Of a stretch of DNA of 64,000 bases, positions 21,531 through 33,314 are shown in pieces. The first letter of the stretch is position 1, and the number at the start of each line of letters is the position of its first letter. The notes under the pieces are model-generated. The model was not told the origin of the DNA. It worked only from the letters and a program-made list of their open reading frames with translations, and ran no database searches. Source of the stretch: Loripinus fragilis (Eukaryota; Mollusca; Bivalvia; Lucinida; Lucinidae); contig OZ026526.1 in assembly GCA_964019695.1 (NCBI GenBank), forward strand, positions 12,297,754-12,361,753, read 5' to 3'. The position numbers were made by a program, and so were the translations under genes.

Positions 21531-22250
21531 AGGCACCATTCCAAATATAAAAGTTTTAGGTAACGAGATTGTCATCAAAGTAGTTTCTACAATTCAAAAA
21601 TTTGAACCCAAACTATTTACGTTTATTTTGCCACTTTCTTCTGATTGTTTAGATTAACATGAGCCACATTATTTAATTCTGGAATTGATTCGAATATACC
21701 ATTGTCAAAGTAACAGAAAATGGCCACTGAAATAGTCTAGAAATAAGTAAAATGTCATTGAAATGCACTTGCAAATGTAATGTGATGTCTGATTGGATAT
21801 CTTCATAAAGGATGTATACCGTCACAAATTTATGAAGATATCCAATGCTCAACGTCATTGTGTCACATTGTTTTTCATTTGATGGCAAGTAGTTGTATGC
21901 AGATACGCCACCCTTAAACTAAATTTTCAACCGTATATCCGACGATATACCTCTCAAAATGAAAATTTGATTACATTTATCCTCTAATTTTGGGGCTTAA
22001 ATTGAAACTTACTATAGAAAGACAGATTACTATATAACTAGATATAAATTTAGCTTATTACGAAAAAATGAATCTATTAACGTACGCTGCCATTTGGAAG
22101 TTCATATTTTTGGTTAAATATAATTTTTGTTATTTGTTTGTGTTTAACGTTTATTTATCTATTATAAGGTAAAAAAAAAGTTGTCATAAATGACCATTTT
22201 CCTATTCTTTTTCGCCAGGGCTATTTTTGTTCTTTAATGCTTTATTTATT
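21531..22250. other. Intron 5 sequence with one hairpin
   Basis: 21776-21872 folds as an imperfect hairpin (TTGGATATCTTCATAAA / TTTATGAAGATATCCAA). Otherwise nothing was recognised up to exon 6. Confidence 0.4.
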
Positions 22251-22261
22251 TTTTAACCAAG

Positions 22262-22408
22262 ATTGAAGCACAGATTACCAAAAATGACATCAATAGTCAC
22301 ATGATTAACATAAACGTGACATCAGATCCAGGGGCATATGTAGCATTGACTGTTGTACCAATGGGAATCTACAATAGAGGACAGGATGACATGTTAACAG
22401 AGACGAAG
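22262..22408 (+). CDS. Exon 6: A2M/TEP-family gene, MG6 start
   Basis: 49 codons, phase 0 to 0, donor AAG|GTATGT. The peptide begins IEAQITKNDI and contains INVTSDPGAYVALTVVPMGI, matching the MG6 strand pair 'l.v.a.PGS.v.l..vD.sv'. The position of the usual Asp in 'VD.SV' is replaced by Pro-Met (VVPMGI). The acceptor could be AACCAAG (22261) or, in the same frame, GCACAG (22273), which would shorten the exon by 4 codons; the upstream site has the better pyrimidine tract. A family-A MITE starts 28 bp after the exon end. Confidence 0.85.
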
Positions 22409-22436
22409 GTATGTAGGACATCCGCATTTTATAGTT

Positions 22437-24515
22437 GGACCAGAACTTTTTTATTAGTTGACTTACAGGATTTTTTTTCAGATTTAGGGACGGGGGAGGG
22501 GGGCGAAAAAAAATAATAAAAAAGCTCTGAAAATGACCAGTTAACTGGTCATTTTCAGAGCTTTTTTTATGCCCCCAAAGGAACTTTGGGAGGCATATAG
22601 TAATCGCACTGTCCGTCCGTCCGTCAGTCCGTCCGTCCGTCCGTCCGTCAGTCCGTCCGTCCCACTTTCGTGTCCGGTCCATATCTCCTATATTCTTTGA
22701 GGTAGGAATTCCAAATTTGGTGTGTGGATACATCTTGGGATGGCGGAGTGTCGCGTACCATTTTCGGGTCACTGTGACCTTGACCTTGACCTCTGACCTA
22801 GTTTTTATAATAATCGTGCCTGGAGCATATCTCTTATATTATTTGGGGTAGGAATTTCAAATTTAGTGTGTGGATGCATCTTGGGATGACGAAGTGTCGC
22901 GTACCATAATTGGGTCACTGTGACCTTGAACTTGACCTCTGACCCAGTTTCTTGAAAACTGCATTGAGTCTGGTGCATATCTCCTATATTCTTTGAAATA
23001 GGAATTCCAAATTTGGTGTGTAAATGCATCTTGGGATGAGGGGGTGTTACATGCCAATTTTGGGTCACTGTGACCTTGACCTCTGACCCAGTTTTAAGAA
23101 TTATTGTGTCCGGAGCATATCTCTTATATTTTTTGAGTTAGGAATTCCAAATTTGGTGTGTGGATACATCTTGGGATAGCGGAGTGTCACGTACCATTTT
23201 CGGGTCACTGTGACCTTGACCTTGACCTTGACCTCTGACCTAGTTTTAAGAAAAATCATGTCCATAGCATATCTCTTATATTATTTGAGGTAGGAATCTC
23301 AAATTTGGTGTGTGGATGCATCTTGGGATGTAGAAGTGTCGCGTACCATAATTGGGTCACTGTGACCTTGAACTTGACCTCTGACCTTGTTTCTAGAAAC
23401 TGCATCGAGTCTGGTGCATATCTCCTATATTCTTTGAGATAGGAATTCCAAATTTGGTGTGTAAATACATCTTGGGATGACGGGGTGTCACATACCACTT
23501 TTGGGTCACTGTGACCTTGACCTCTGACCTAGTTTTAAGAATTATTGTGTCCCGAGCATATCTCATATATTCTTTGAGTTAGGAATTCCAATTTTGGTGT
23601 GTGGATGTAGCTTGGGATAGCGGAGTGTCATGTACCATTTTTGGGTCACTGTGACCTTGACCTCTGACCTAGTTTTTAGAATAATCATGTCCAGAGCATA
23701 TCTCTTATATTATTTGAGGTAGGAATCTCAAATTTGGTGTGTGGATGCATCTTGGGATGACGAAGTGTGGCTTACCATAATTTAGTCACTGTAACCTTGA
23801 ACTTGACCTCTGACCTAGTTTCTAGAAACTGTTGCATATCTCCTATATTCTTTGAAATAGGAATTCCAAATTTGGTATGTAAATGCATCTTGGGATGCCT
23901 GAGTGTCACAAACCATTTTTGGGTCACTGTGACCTTGACCTCTGACCTCGTTTTCAAGAATTATTGTGTCCAGAGCATATCTCCTATATTATTTGATGTA
24001 GGAATCCCAAATTTGGGGTGGTGATTCCTCTTGGGATGGCGGAGTGGTGCATACCATTTTGAGTCACTTTGACCTTAACATTGGCTTCTGGCCTCATTTC
24101 TAGTTTTTTCGTGCTATATTACAGCTATCTTTCCTCAAATGTGCCTTATACTAGACCAATTCCTTTGGGGGCATTCGTCACGTGTTTGTGACATTTCTTG
24201 TTTTTTTTTTTTTTTTAATATCTCCAGAAAAACAGTAAAACTAGTAAGGCAAACCAACTGTCTGTATTAAATTTTTAAATATTTTATCATTTTCTTAAAA
24301 ATCTGGACAGGACAATCATTTTTTTACAGTGTCACTCTCAAAAATACACAGAGAGAATCTCAAAAAAATATGAGTTTTCTCAACCAAACAAATAATATTT
24401 AGAGTCAGCGGATAAAATTTTAAAAAAAATTAGAAATTAAATTTTATTTTTTTCCTACTATCGGGAAAGTTACAATAGGAGGGTTTGTAAATCAACTAAT
24501 AAAAAAATTCTGGCC
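22437..24515 (+). mobile_element. Family A MITE split by element D1
   Basis: The left part (22437-22569) runs through the GACCAGTTAACTGGTC centre. The right part resumes at 24201 with TTTAATATCTCCAGAAAAAC and ends AATTCTGGCC at 24515. The 1.63-kb D1 element sits in the poly-T next to the centre. The left end starts 28 bp after the exon 6 donor. Confidence 0.78.
22570..24200 (+). mobile_element. Pearl/HINE-like element D1 with ten about 147-bp repeats
   Basis: Left end TGCCCCCAAAGGAA, right end TTCCTTTGGGGGCA followed by a hairpin GTCACgtgttTGTGAC and TTTCTTG. After a CCGT microsatellite (22613-22660) come about ten tandem units. Each carries TGTGACCTTGACCTCTGACC or a variant, GCATATCTC.TATATT, GGAATTCCAAATTTGGTGTG and CATCTTGGGATG. 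Long frames on the minus strand are by-products of the periodicity. The same element occurs at 42854. Confidence 0.8.
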
Positions 24516-24712
24516 TATTAAACCTTTGTATACTGATGGAAATCTTTCTGTAACAATCCACTTGGGATTCTCCATTGTATATGTATAGGGTGTCAGTTTA
24601 ATGTATTTTATATCTAAAGATCTTTTTTATCCTTTATAAATAGTGCAGACTGGGATGAAATGCTGCTGACAGTGCACATTTCACAGGTACTGCATATTAA
24701 TAGTGTTTTACT

Positions 24713-24958
24713 TGACCCTTAAAGCGCCAAGAAAATATGCATCTGAAAATGTCATCTGCTGAAGTCGTCTGCTGCAAATAATTGCTTAATATTACTTATG
24801 AATTAAGTATAGAAGCAAACAGTGTGGACCCAGAGCAGACTGCTCCTATAGGAGCAGTCTAATCTGGGTCCACACTGTTTGCCATAGAGGTTTCTTAAAC
24901 ATTTCAGCAGACGAGAAAAGCAGACGACTTTTGTTGCAATTGGCGCATTAAGGGTTAA
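24713..24958 (+). mobile_element. Family B piggyBac-like MITE
   Basis: Starts CCCTTAAAGCGCCAAGAAAA, centre AGACTGCTCCTATAGGAGCAG, ends GGCGCATTAAGGGTTAA. Arms of about 115 bp. Confidence 0.75.
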
Positions 24959-24959
24959 A

Positions 24960-26390
24960 GCTTGGTTAGCTTGTTTGTTATCAGTGTATTGTTTGCATTC
25001 ATATATCATACGCTCACTGCTCATTTGGCTGTGAAAATATGCTCTTTGAAAAGTTTTCACCTACTTGTGTTGTCTGCTGGTAAGGTTTGCAAACAGTTTG
25101 GACAGAGATCAGAAACCTCACATGTGGATATGCCATAAGGATGGGTCATAAGAACAAGAACATTCTGACTCGCTGCCTTAATGTTTGAATTATCTGTCTT
25201 GTTCTTAAATTCATGGGCTTTGATTCAGCAAAACCTGTCTTCGGGGTTTCAACAAAGCGAGACTCAAGCCAGCCTCTCCAGCTACAGAGACCAATCTGGA
25301 CTGTCTCGGCCAATTCCGCGAAATTCCGTGGAATCAGACCACGGATGTACATCGAGGATCTACTTTTATAACGGGGGAGATAACATGATGCAGACGTTAT
25401 ATAATGTGATGCTGACGTCACGGAAACCATGTTAACACAATAATAGTGAGTATGATCAGGAAATATCACAATCACAAACCGCAGACAACCCCATGGCACA
25501 GCGGGGAAGAGCCACTCAACCATCAAGAGACACCAGGAAGACAAATTAAGCAAAGCAACCAGCTCTCACTTCCCCATCAAGATGATTGCAATACTAGAAT
25601 GGACATAAAGTAACATACAACAAAACATAGAACAATTACAGACTCCCACAATGGGAGTAACAATAAACAAAAAGTCAACAACAACAGAACCACCGCCTTA
25701 GAACGGACAGCAGCCTAAGCCAACAGGGGGCATAAATGCATTTTATTGGTACCAAATCTCCGCCCTTGATTCTGCTATTATTGAAGTACAAGTGTATAAG
25801 TGTGATTGCAGCATTTTAGCAGCAAAACAAACGGTTTAAATGAGGTTTATGTATTGAAAAAACATAACTTCATTTATTCTGATGATTAAACTTTTCTGAT
25901 GAATAATGGATTTTAATAGAGCTGAACCCACATGCTTCAGAACTAATTTTCCATACGCCAGTGCTGGCTAACAAAATGGAGCTTTTTGGTACATAGTACT
26001 ACCCGTAATGCTCCTTACATACACCCGAGCCATGATTCGATTCTCGAATTGTGGCAGACTTTCTCTTCAGCTACAGAGACCAGATAGAATATTAAAATTT
26101 TGCATGCAGCAACCTTTGATATGATACTTTTCAATTAACAATGACAAATGCGTTGATCAGGCTGCACCTTTGTTGTTTGCAAACCCTGAAGACAATTGCT
26201 CTCCTGTTGAGGTCCGATATAATGTCACTCACAATGCAGTTTTGCAAAAATGTTTATAATAAATAGGATAAAAAGTGCAACTGACGAGGGCATGCGTGTC
26301 CAACTGACAATTTTCTAGTTAACATGAGGTCACCAAGTTCTTTTAAATTGTGCCAGTCTAACAATGTTTTGGTCCTATTGCATACTGAGA
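24960..26390. other. Intron 6 sequence, mostly unassigned
   Basis: 25440-25545 holds a reversed family-H repeat ending in a SINE-3-like 'AGACACCAGGAAGACAA' stretch. The rest (25600-26390) shows nothing recognisable. Confidence 0.4.
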
Positions 26391-26394
26391 CCAT

Positions 26395-26900
26395 GCGTGG
26401 ATCGAGAGGGGGAAACTGGCGTCCAGACCCCCTACCCCTGTAAATCACAAAGCTATAGGGTTCCTTAGGAATACTGGTCTGGATCCCCTGAAAAAATCAC
26501 AAAGCTACCAAGCCAGCATTCAATGTTGGGCCAATATTGGCCCTGTTAGCCAAACGCCATCTAAATGGTGTTTCACTGGTAGGCTACTGATGGCCCGCTT
26601 TTAGTGGTATTTGGTTTTGTTTGATTTGATTCTTTACATCCCATCAACAATCTTTCAGTTATATAGGGACGGTTCTTCCTGGGTTGAACCAGTACTAAGC
26701 TAGGATAAATGTGTCTTGCTCAAGGACCACAACGCAGTGACGCCGGTGAGGCTCAAACCCGCAGCCCTTCGGTCTCGAGTCAAGCACTCTACCACTGAGC
26801 CACTGCGCTTCCTTAGTGGTATTTGGCTCCTCTCTCCTCTCATCAACTAAAAAAACGTTCTCTGGCCCCCTCTGACTAAACTTTCTGGATCCGTGCATGG
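26395..26900. repeat. Repeat family I, interrupted by SINE-2
   Basis: Same landmarks as 8045-8510 (AATCACAAAGCTATAGGGTT, GATCCCCTGA, ACGCCATCTAAATGGTGTTT, ACTAAACTTTCTGGATCC). The SINE at 26615-26812 splits it. Confidence 0.6.
26615..26812 (-). mobile_element. tRNA-derived SINE-2 (reverse), 14-bp TSD
   Basis: Flanked by the exact duplication TTAGTGGTATTTGG (26601-26614 and 26813-26826). On the minus strand the tRNA-like head CAGTGGCTCAGTGGTAGAG and the B box GGGTTTGAGCCTCACC are clear. Confidence 0.85.
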
Positions 26901-27029
26901 AGACTGTGCTAATAAACAACCTCTCCAGAACAAAAAGCAGCTTGCACACACCTAATGGGGTGATGGATTAGAACTTGTACAAAATTTAGCCTTCTTGTCC
27001 CACTAGATAGCTGCACATCTATGTTTAAC

Positions 27030-27270
27030 ACTTTCACCCTTAAGTTAGTGAGGTAAACTTTTCCTTTTTAAATGGTAGTCTAGAAGAGTCCATTGTGAAA
27101 AAATATGTATTAGACAAGGCCTGAAAAAAATGCAAAAAACTAAGATTGAGAAAAACAAAATGAGTAGGCAAACAATGTAGATCCAGATGAGATGGCTCAT
27201 CAGAGCCATCTCATCTGGATCTACACTGTTTGTCCAGACCTTTTTCAGGTCTGTAATGTTGCAATGGTTA
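27030..27270. repeat. Family O hairpin element
   Basis: Centre GTAGATCCAGATGAGATGGC | inverse, with AGGCCTGAAAAAAATG and its inverse further out and TGAGGTAAACTTTTCC at one end. It ends about 60 bp before exon 7. Copy at 33315-33990. Confidence 0.55.
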
Positions 27271-27329
27271 AATGTACCTTTTTCGCTATGTAATAAATAC
27301 CATACCATTATTCTATTTATGGATCCAAG

Positions 27330-27377
27330 ATTTTCCCATCCACAGACAATGGAGTCAGTGCCTACTATACCATAGAG
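27330..27377 (+). CDS. Exon 7 (48-bp exon): A2M/TEP-family gene, MG6
   Basis: A 16-codon exon, phase 0 to 0, between GGATCCAAG and GTAATA. It reads IFPSTDNGVSAYYTIE. Joined to exon 8 it gives AYYTIENSGLVVLTDA, which matches the family's 'vY..FedaGLvvlTd' stretch very well and fills a gap that would otherwise exist between exons 6 and 8. It is inferred from phase and family pattern rather than from length. The acceptor pyrimidine tract is mediocre, so a transcript is the real test. Confidence 0.68.
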
Positions 27378-27402
27378 GTAATAGTACACAAGATTTTGGT
27401 AT

Positions 27403-30400
27403 TAGGCCACTGGCTGGATATGGTTTACCTCCCCCCCCAGGGGGAATGTTGTAGACCATATTTTTCTTGAAGCCCAATGTCTTGCAAGGATTTTGCAACA
27501 TGTTAGCCCTCTGACAATGGCAGGGTTAAGCTGTAACAGCCTGTTACATACGTTACCCTACCAAATAATTTATAATTAAAATTCTTTTTAAGACTTCAGA
27601 AAAGTGCAAAAGATAAGGTTAGATTTCCAAATTGGTTATATTTTCTAAATAAGCTATTACTGGGCCACAGATAATGACATTTGAAATCAAATATAGTCAC
27701 CCCCGATGTAGTGTATGTTACATTTTTCATTGAACCCCCGTTTAAATGATAAATGCTTCTAATATAGTTTGTCTTAAATTTTATTGAAACCACTTTATGT
27801 TCATTAATTTGGTATTATATTAAAGAATTTTTATTTACCTTTTCAAAACTGCAAGCATTACGTTTCTATCTTATATACTTTTTGAGTTATTAGATGATGA
27901 ACATGGTACCCCCATATCACAGAAAATTGTAAAATGTAATTCTCCAGGCCTCGCGCTGGCTATAGACCCCACTTCTCCCCAGGGGGAATTTCATACACTA
28001 AGATTTCCAGATACTACATTATATTAGCCACAAAATGAAATATGTTAGCTCTCTGAGAGTGGCAGCGTTAGCGGGTAACATCATGTTACATACGTTACCC
28101 GCAAAATAACATTAAATTTTTTACTGATAATGTCTCCAACATGACATATTCACACTTTTTTGTAGTCTGGCACAGGTTTAAGAACTTCTAATAGCCCAGT
28201 TGTATAATTTTAGCATTGATTTTATAAATGTCTTGAGTTTTTGCCGTTGTATATGTTACTTAGTGTTTCATATGTTATTTACAAGTATCAGTATGGCAGT
28301 TATTGACTATACATGTATTACATCCGTCGGTGAATATAGTAAATCTATAAGGCTGCTATTCAAATGAATTAAAGTTCCTTATTATGGTGTCTTGCACTAT
28401 TTTACAGCCCAGGTTACATACGTTACTCTCTGAATACCATTAAACATTCAAGATATGGTCTCCAACACGACCTGCTTGTACTTATTTGCATGCTGGCACA
28501 GGTTCATGTACTTATTTTTACTCTGGCTCATCTGCAGAGGAAATAACTCAAAACATAAACTACCATAAACCCTCTTTTCTTTTATAGAGACATCAAATAT
28601 TGTTGACATAATACTCATGGAAAGTTTGTAACATTCAGTGCAATGTGCGAGTAACAACTTAAAAGATCAAAGAAAACCCGTCAGGTAGAAGTTCTAGAGC
28701 AAGTCTTCATATATTATCTAAGGGTTTTAAAGAATTTTCCTATACAACTTATTACTCCTCAATCAGATTTATCTTGCAAGGATTTTGCAATATGCCAGTA
28801 CTCTGGTAATGGCACCAATTCCCTGTAACAGCCAATTATATATACTACCCATCAACATCTTTGATAGTTTTAGTAAATGACATAACATCTGAAAAGTGCA
28901 AACCATAAGGTAAGATTTCCAAATTGGCTATATCATCCGAGTAAGCTATTTTTGCATCACAGATATGGACCTTTGAAAGCAAATATGCACCCCAAAGTGT
29001 TACGTATGTTTGTTTTTTTCATTATTCCTATATAAATGATTTATGAAACTAATATAGTTTGATATTTTTTTAATGTGAATGTGCTTATTAACTCATTTAA
29101 AGAATGTTTATGTACCTTTTGGAAACTGCAAATATAATGTTTCTATCTTTTATAAGGTTTGAGTTGTTGATTTTGAACATGGTTACCCCATATCACACAA
29201 AATGTGAAATATAATTCTGTGGCTGTTTTGTTAGGGTACAATCAAGTTTTCTTTCACCCAGAGGTACTCGATTTCCTTCCCATTTATTTTCCACACATTT
29301 TGTCCATATCTGGAAAGCCTCAGTTGTTTTCATGGGAAAGACTTGATAGTTCAATCTTTGTATGTACATCTTAAGGACAGAAAAGCAGGGTGGAGGTAAG
29401 CTCATGTTCATGCCATTTGAAATAGTCAGTATATGTGTATGGCTTTGGTACTTTTTTCAGAAACATGTCGTACTGAAGCTTATTCACAATTGCATAAATA
29501 GCACATGTTAGGGCTTCATATTACTGATGAGTGCCTAGAGCAATTCTTTATTTGTTTCCTACCCTTCTTAGAATGTTTATGAACTAGTGGGGGAGGGGTT
29601 CTCTATCAGTTTGATAAGAATAACCTTTCCGTGGTACTAACACATCGGCACATTGGTAGTGTCACAATCTGTTAAACAGTGTATTACTGTAGATCTCTTC
29701 CCCCATATTCTGGCCAACGCTGTTGACATTCAGGAGGTGCACCTTTTGTTGCATACACCATTGTTGAACAAAACACCCAGGTTATCCTCTGCGAGAATGT
29801 TTGTAAGACTTTATAGACTGCTGCTTATACATTGTATATATGTATCAGTGACAAAACCAACATGCCCTGCCTTTAGTGTCTCGTTGAATACTGGTGCCAT
29901 CAGATCTATGAAGGTGACAGGAAAAGATATTATGCTCTTTAGTTACAGCATTAACATCAACTTTAAGTGCAGCACTACATGGCCAATCTAATGTTGGTTC
30001 AATGTGTGATTGCAAGCCATGCTGAAGTTTGGACTTGTCAGTTTTGGTGGGAATGCTATCAGGAGTTGACAGTGACTATGGTACAGGTCCCAGAAGGAAC
30101 CGCAGTGTCAACTCAAGGTCAACATTATGTCCAATAGAAAGAAGGTCATGCTTACCAAAGACACTCCTTTAAGCTCTCATCTGGCTGTTTACATTTTGAA
30201 AATTGGACAATTTCTTCGTGCTTGACCTCGCAAGCATCAAAACTTTATTAGCTTGTAGCATTTTATGGGGGATGTGAAAACAGAATTTTTTAGCTAAAAG
30301 TGAGTCAATGAAGTCTGCAACAGCCTTCCTGCCAATGTCATCAGCCTCAATAAGATCCTTAGCTATGCCAGGCTTAGCAGGCACACCGAAAGACAAAAAG

Positions 30401-31470
30401 TACAGTTCAATGTCTTCAAAACTAGAACTTAAAGGATTGGTGAAGCCTGAAACTGCCTCTAGTACTCATTCTACTTTGCATCTGAGCAGATTGAATATTT
30501 CATTTCAGTGCATTGAAGAGTTGTTTCAACATATTGAGCTCTGATGTGTTGAGTAATACACCATTCCATCTGTAGTACGAAGCCTAGTTCTAGCTGCTGA
30601 AGCCTATAATACCTCTTTATTGTTTGCATGATAGTTATGTCAAAAGCATTTCTCAAGCAAAGAACAAATGGTTGTGACACACTAAACCCATTTTGTTCGA
30701 GAAGTTCTTTGCATCTGCGATGTGTATTAAATTTATGAGTGTAATCAGTTACACAGGTACATATTGTGCGTAGTTGTTGTGATCGTTTGCAATGAACATT
30801 GGGAACAAGGCATACAGATAGAGATGACATGCAATTCAGAGTTGTTTTCCTTGTAGCCCTAATCAGTGTCAGCACCATCTGAATCATATCCATATACCTT
30901 GCTCAGAACTGAGCTGTTTCACAGTGACTGTCTTTCAGAACTTCCGATTTGAATGCAAGGTATCTATACTGTTTATGTGAGCAAACAGCGAAGGTTGATA
31001 GATCACATTATATTATAAGTTTAAGTCACCATAAATTAATAAGGAACTTCAATTTATTTCAGCCTTATAAATTTCTAAATTCTCTGACAGACTTTATAAA
31101 TGTATAGTCAACAACTTCTATACAGATACTCAGAATAACTTATGTATCATTTGGTAACACACATAACAGTTAAAGGTCAAGGCATTTATTAAATGAATAC
31201 TTAAAATAGGTAAACCTTGTTAAAAGAAATACATAAACCTGTGTCAGCATGCAAATATGTATGAACATGTCATGGTTGAGACATTATCAGGGACGTTTAA
31301 TGCTATTTTGGGGGGGTAACGTATATAACGTACTGTTACACGTTAACGCTGCCACTCTCAGAGGTCTAACATCTTTTATTTTGTGTCTTATATAATGTAG
31401 TTTCAGAAAAGCATAGTGTACAAAATTCCCCCTGGGGGGGGGGGGAGGGGAGTCTATAGCCAGCTCAAGG
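27403..31470. mobile_element. 4-kb element with mirrored ends and degraded gene
   Basis: Left end region ...CTGGCTGGATATGG with CCCCCCCCAGGGGGAAT; right end ATTCCCCCTGGGGGG...CTATAGCCAGCTCAAGGCC. A second left-type end at 27945-28400 mirrors 31020-31465 over about 440 bp (for example GAGAGTGGCAGCGTTA / inverse and GTTACATACGTTACCC-type motifs), so parts are duplicated. Between them lies a broken minus-strand gene (29650-30900). It is probably an eroded DNA transposon or a capture of a repeated gene; the superfamily was not determined. Confidence 0.5.
29650..30900 (-). pseudogene. Degraded gene of an uncharacterised repeated invertebrate family
   Basis: Minus-strand frames add up to one broken protein. 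From 30893 a 140-codon frame runs with LVPNVHCKRSQQLRTICTCV and CKELLEQNGFSVS. Then a frame through 30396-30169 contains SSFEDIELYFLSFGVPAKPG and AVADFIDSLLAKKFCFHIPH. After a shift, near 30165-29950, FGKHDLLSIGHNVDLELTLR and LLGPVP*SLSTPDSIPTKTD follow, then KSKL. The stop replaces a Trp codon (TAG for TGG). I recognise the pattern as one that recurs in many invertebrate genomes as multi-copy uncharacterised proteins, but can name no function. Several frameshifts and stops make it a pseudogene. Confidence 0.5.
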
Positions 31471-31477
31471 CCTATAT

Positions 31478-31890
31478 ATCCAGGGTTCCCACAAGCTCTG
31501 GAAATTATGGAATACCTGGAAAATCATGAAAAAAAGTTCCATGCATGGAAAAATCATGGAATTTCAAAAAGCCTGAATAATCATGGAAGAATCATGGAAT
31601 TTTGTGAAATAATTTGACAAAACGGAAACTAGCTGTCAGACACACAAAACTTGTGTGTCTGACAGCTAGTTTTCTGACTACTGCATGGTGGTTTCAAGTT
31701 TTAATTAGTTCAAAATGCATGCATGGTCTACTAACATGCTGTTGTTGCTGCATTCCGCATTTATGCTCAGCGTGGTGAAGATGCTGCTAAAAGGGGGGTT
31801 GGAGGCAGTGCATTAAATAGTCATGGAAATACCATTGTCGATCATGGAAAAATCATAGAATTGTGTTTTTGAATTTCTGTGAGAACCTTG
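31478..31890. mobile_element. hAT-like element with AATCATGGAA repeats (family L)
   Basis: Starts CAGGGTTCCCACA and ends TGTGAGAACCTTG. The interior carries repeated AATCATGGAA motifs and a perfect hairpin ACTAGCTGTCAGACACACAA / inverse at 31630-31671. Similar CAGGGTT-ended elements are at 33525 and 37569. Confidence 0.55.
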
Positions 31891-32256
31891 AATAATACAC
31901 AAGATTTTGGTATATCAAATGTGTGCAAATGCTTGTACGTATCAAGCAAAGTTATGGGTCTAAATGTTAGTTAAGACATCATCTACATCCATACTTTGTA
32001 TATGCTAGCGAAGAAGGTACTGGCGAGTATGCACATTTATCAGTTACCTCTCATACTAACTGCATTGTTGCATGTTGACCTGATAAATGTTGCCTATCTC
32101 ACGGCATGTGCCTTTATCAGGTCATGATGATGTTGCACTTTTTGAATGACATCGCTAATGACGCTGAATCTACACAAAAATTTAAAATTACGTCATAATC
32201 TTGAGTTTGTAGAGTATAACAATTGGTTAAATGATATACACATTATCATTATATAG

Positions 32257-32396
32257 TTACTTGATCTGGCGTACTGTATCACGTCAAGTGAATGAGGTCA
32301 TACCATCAGATTACCCGAGACCTGTAGCGTCGAGGGTGATCCAATGGTATGGCCTCATCCATGAGACGTGATACTGTACTCCAGATCAAGTTACTA
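32257..32396. repeat. Palindromic element
   Basis: ACTTGATCTGG..GTACTGTATCACGT at the left pairs with ACGTGATACTGTAC.CCAGATCAAGT at the right. Inner arms GAATGAGGTCATACCAT / ATGGTATGGCCTCATCC. Confidence 0.6.
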
Positions 32397-32704
32397 TTAT
32401 GATTCTATGTTTATTATATGCCTTTTTTCTGACATTCTTTCTGATTTTAAAACCTGTTTGCGGGAATGTTTGCCATAACATTACGTTTCTTGACGTCACG
32501 TCATTATGTTTTCCGTCTCTGGTTCCATGCTTGAAATTTACTATATGTAACGTAACCGCAAAAACAGGTAACTGAAGTTAGCCTCGTTTTAAAGGATAGT
32601 GATATGAAATTAGAAAACCTCAGTTCGTTGATCTGACTTTCTGTATCAGATGGCCAGAAAACAGACAGTTTAAACGATGTATCATTTATAGGTATATAAT
32701 AAAA

Positions 32705-32955
32705 ATAGAATACCAGGTTCGCGTCTTTTGATATCAAGTTTACCAGGCTCGGCTTTGAGAACGCATGTTGAATCAATGGGCAAGCCTCACGATGTCAACA
32801 AGCTTTCTCAAAGCCTTGCCTGGTAAACTTGATATCAAAAGACACTCACCTAGTATTCTCCAATATCTCGGCAAGCCTCGCAATGTCAACAAGTGTTCTA
32901 AAAGCCTCGCCTGATAAACTTGATATCAAAAGACACTCACCTAGTACTCTCTATA
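32705..32955. repeat. Inverted and direct repeats (TTGATATCAAAAGACACTCA)
   Basis: Two direct copies (32779-32862 and 32871-32953) share GGCAAGCCTC..ATGTCAACAAG and AACTTGATATCAAAAGACAC. The segment 32708-32773 is a partial inverse of them. Confidence 0.55.
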
Positions 32956-33129
32956 TATGCTGGTTTCCCTGAACCTTGGCTGCTTGCAGATGTGATAAGT
33001 ACCATAATCTAATGCACTGGCCTAAAGTGTTTCCTATCCATAACGGATCAGTCTCAGCTGCTGGTAGTACATGATCAGGATTAGGGTCTAGATGCTGATC
33101 AGGACTTTAGTTAAGAGTGTGTACAAAAA

Positions 33130-33253
33130 AAAATATTTTTCTTATTTCTCAACCAAAACATATGTTGTGGGTACTCAAAAGAACATTCTCTATGAGACCG
33201 TTCTTTTGAGCACCCAAAACATATGTTAAAACTGATGGGTAAGTAAATATTTA
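33130..33253. repeat. Family C hairpin element
   Basis: CAACCAAAACATATGTTGTG, GGTACTCAAAAGAAC and the inverse GTTCTTTTGAGCACCC. Confidence 0.6.
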
Positions 33254-33314
33254 GAATTTTACGCTAGAAAATTGCGTATATCAATTGATCAATTTTCATT
33301 TCAATATTTATTAT

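Noticed and set aside
22305..22772. 155-codon minus frame with RTDGRTDGRTD, and similar frames at 22805-23498 and 43462-44318
   Set aside because: Produced by the CCGT microsatellite and the 147-bp periodicity of element D.
24644..24686. Possible short exon ADWDEMLLTVHISQ with TAG acceptor and CAG|GTACTG donor
   Set aside because: Its only open frame needs an incoming phase that does not fit exon 6 (phase 0), and it ends in phase 0 with 43 bp. The 48-bp exon at 27330 fills the gap better.
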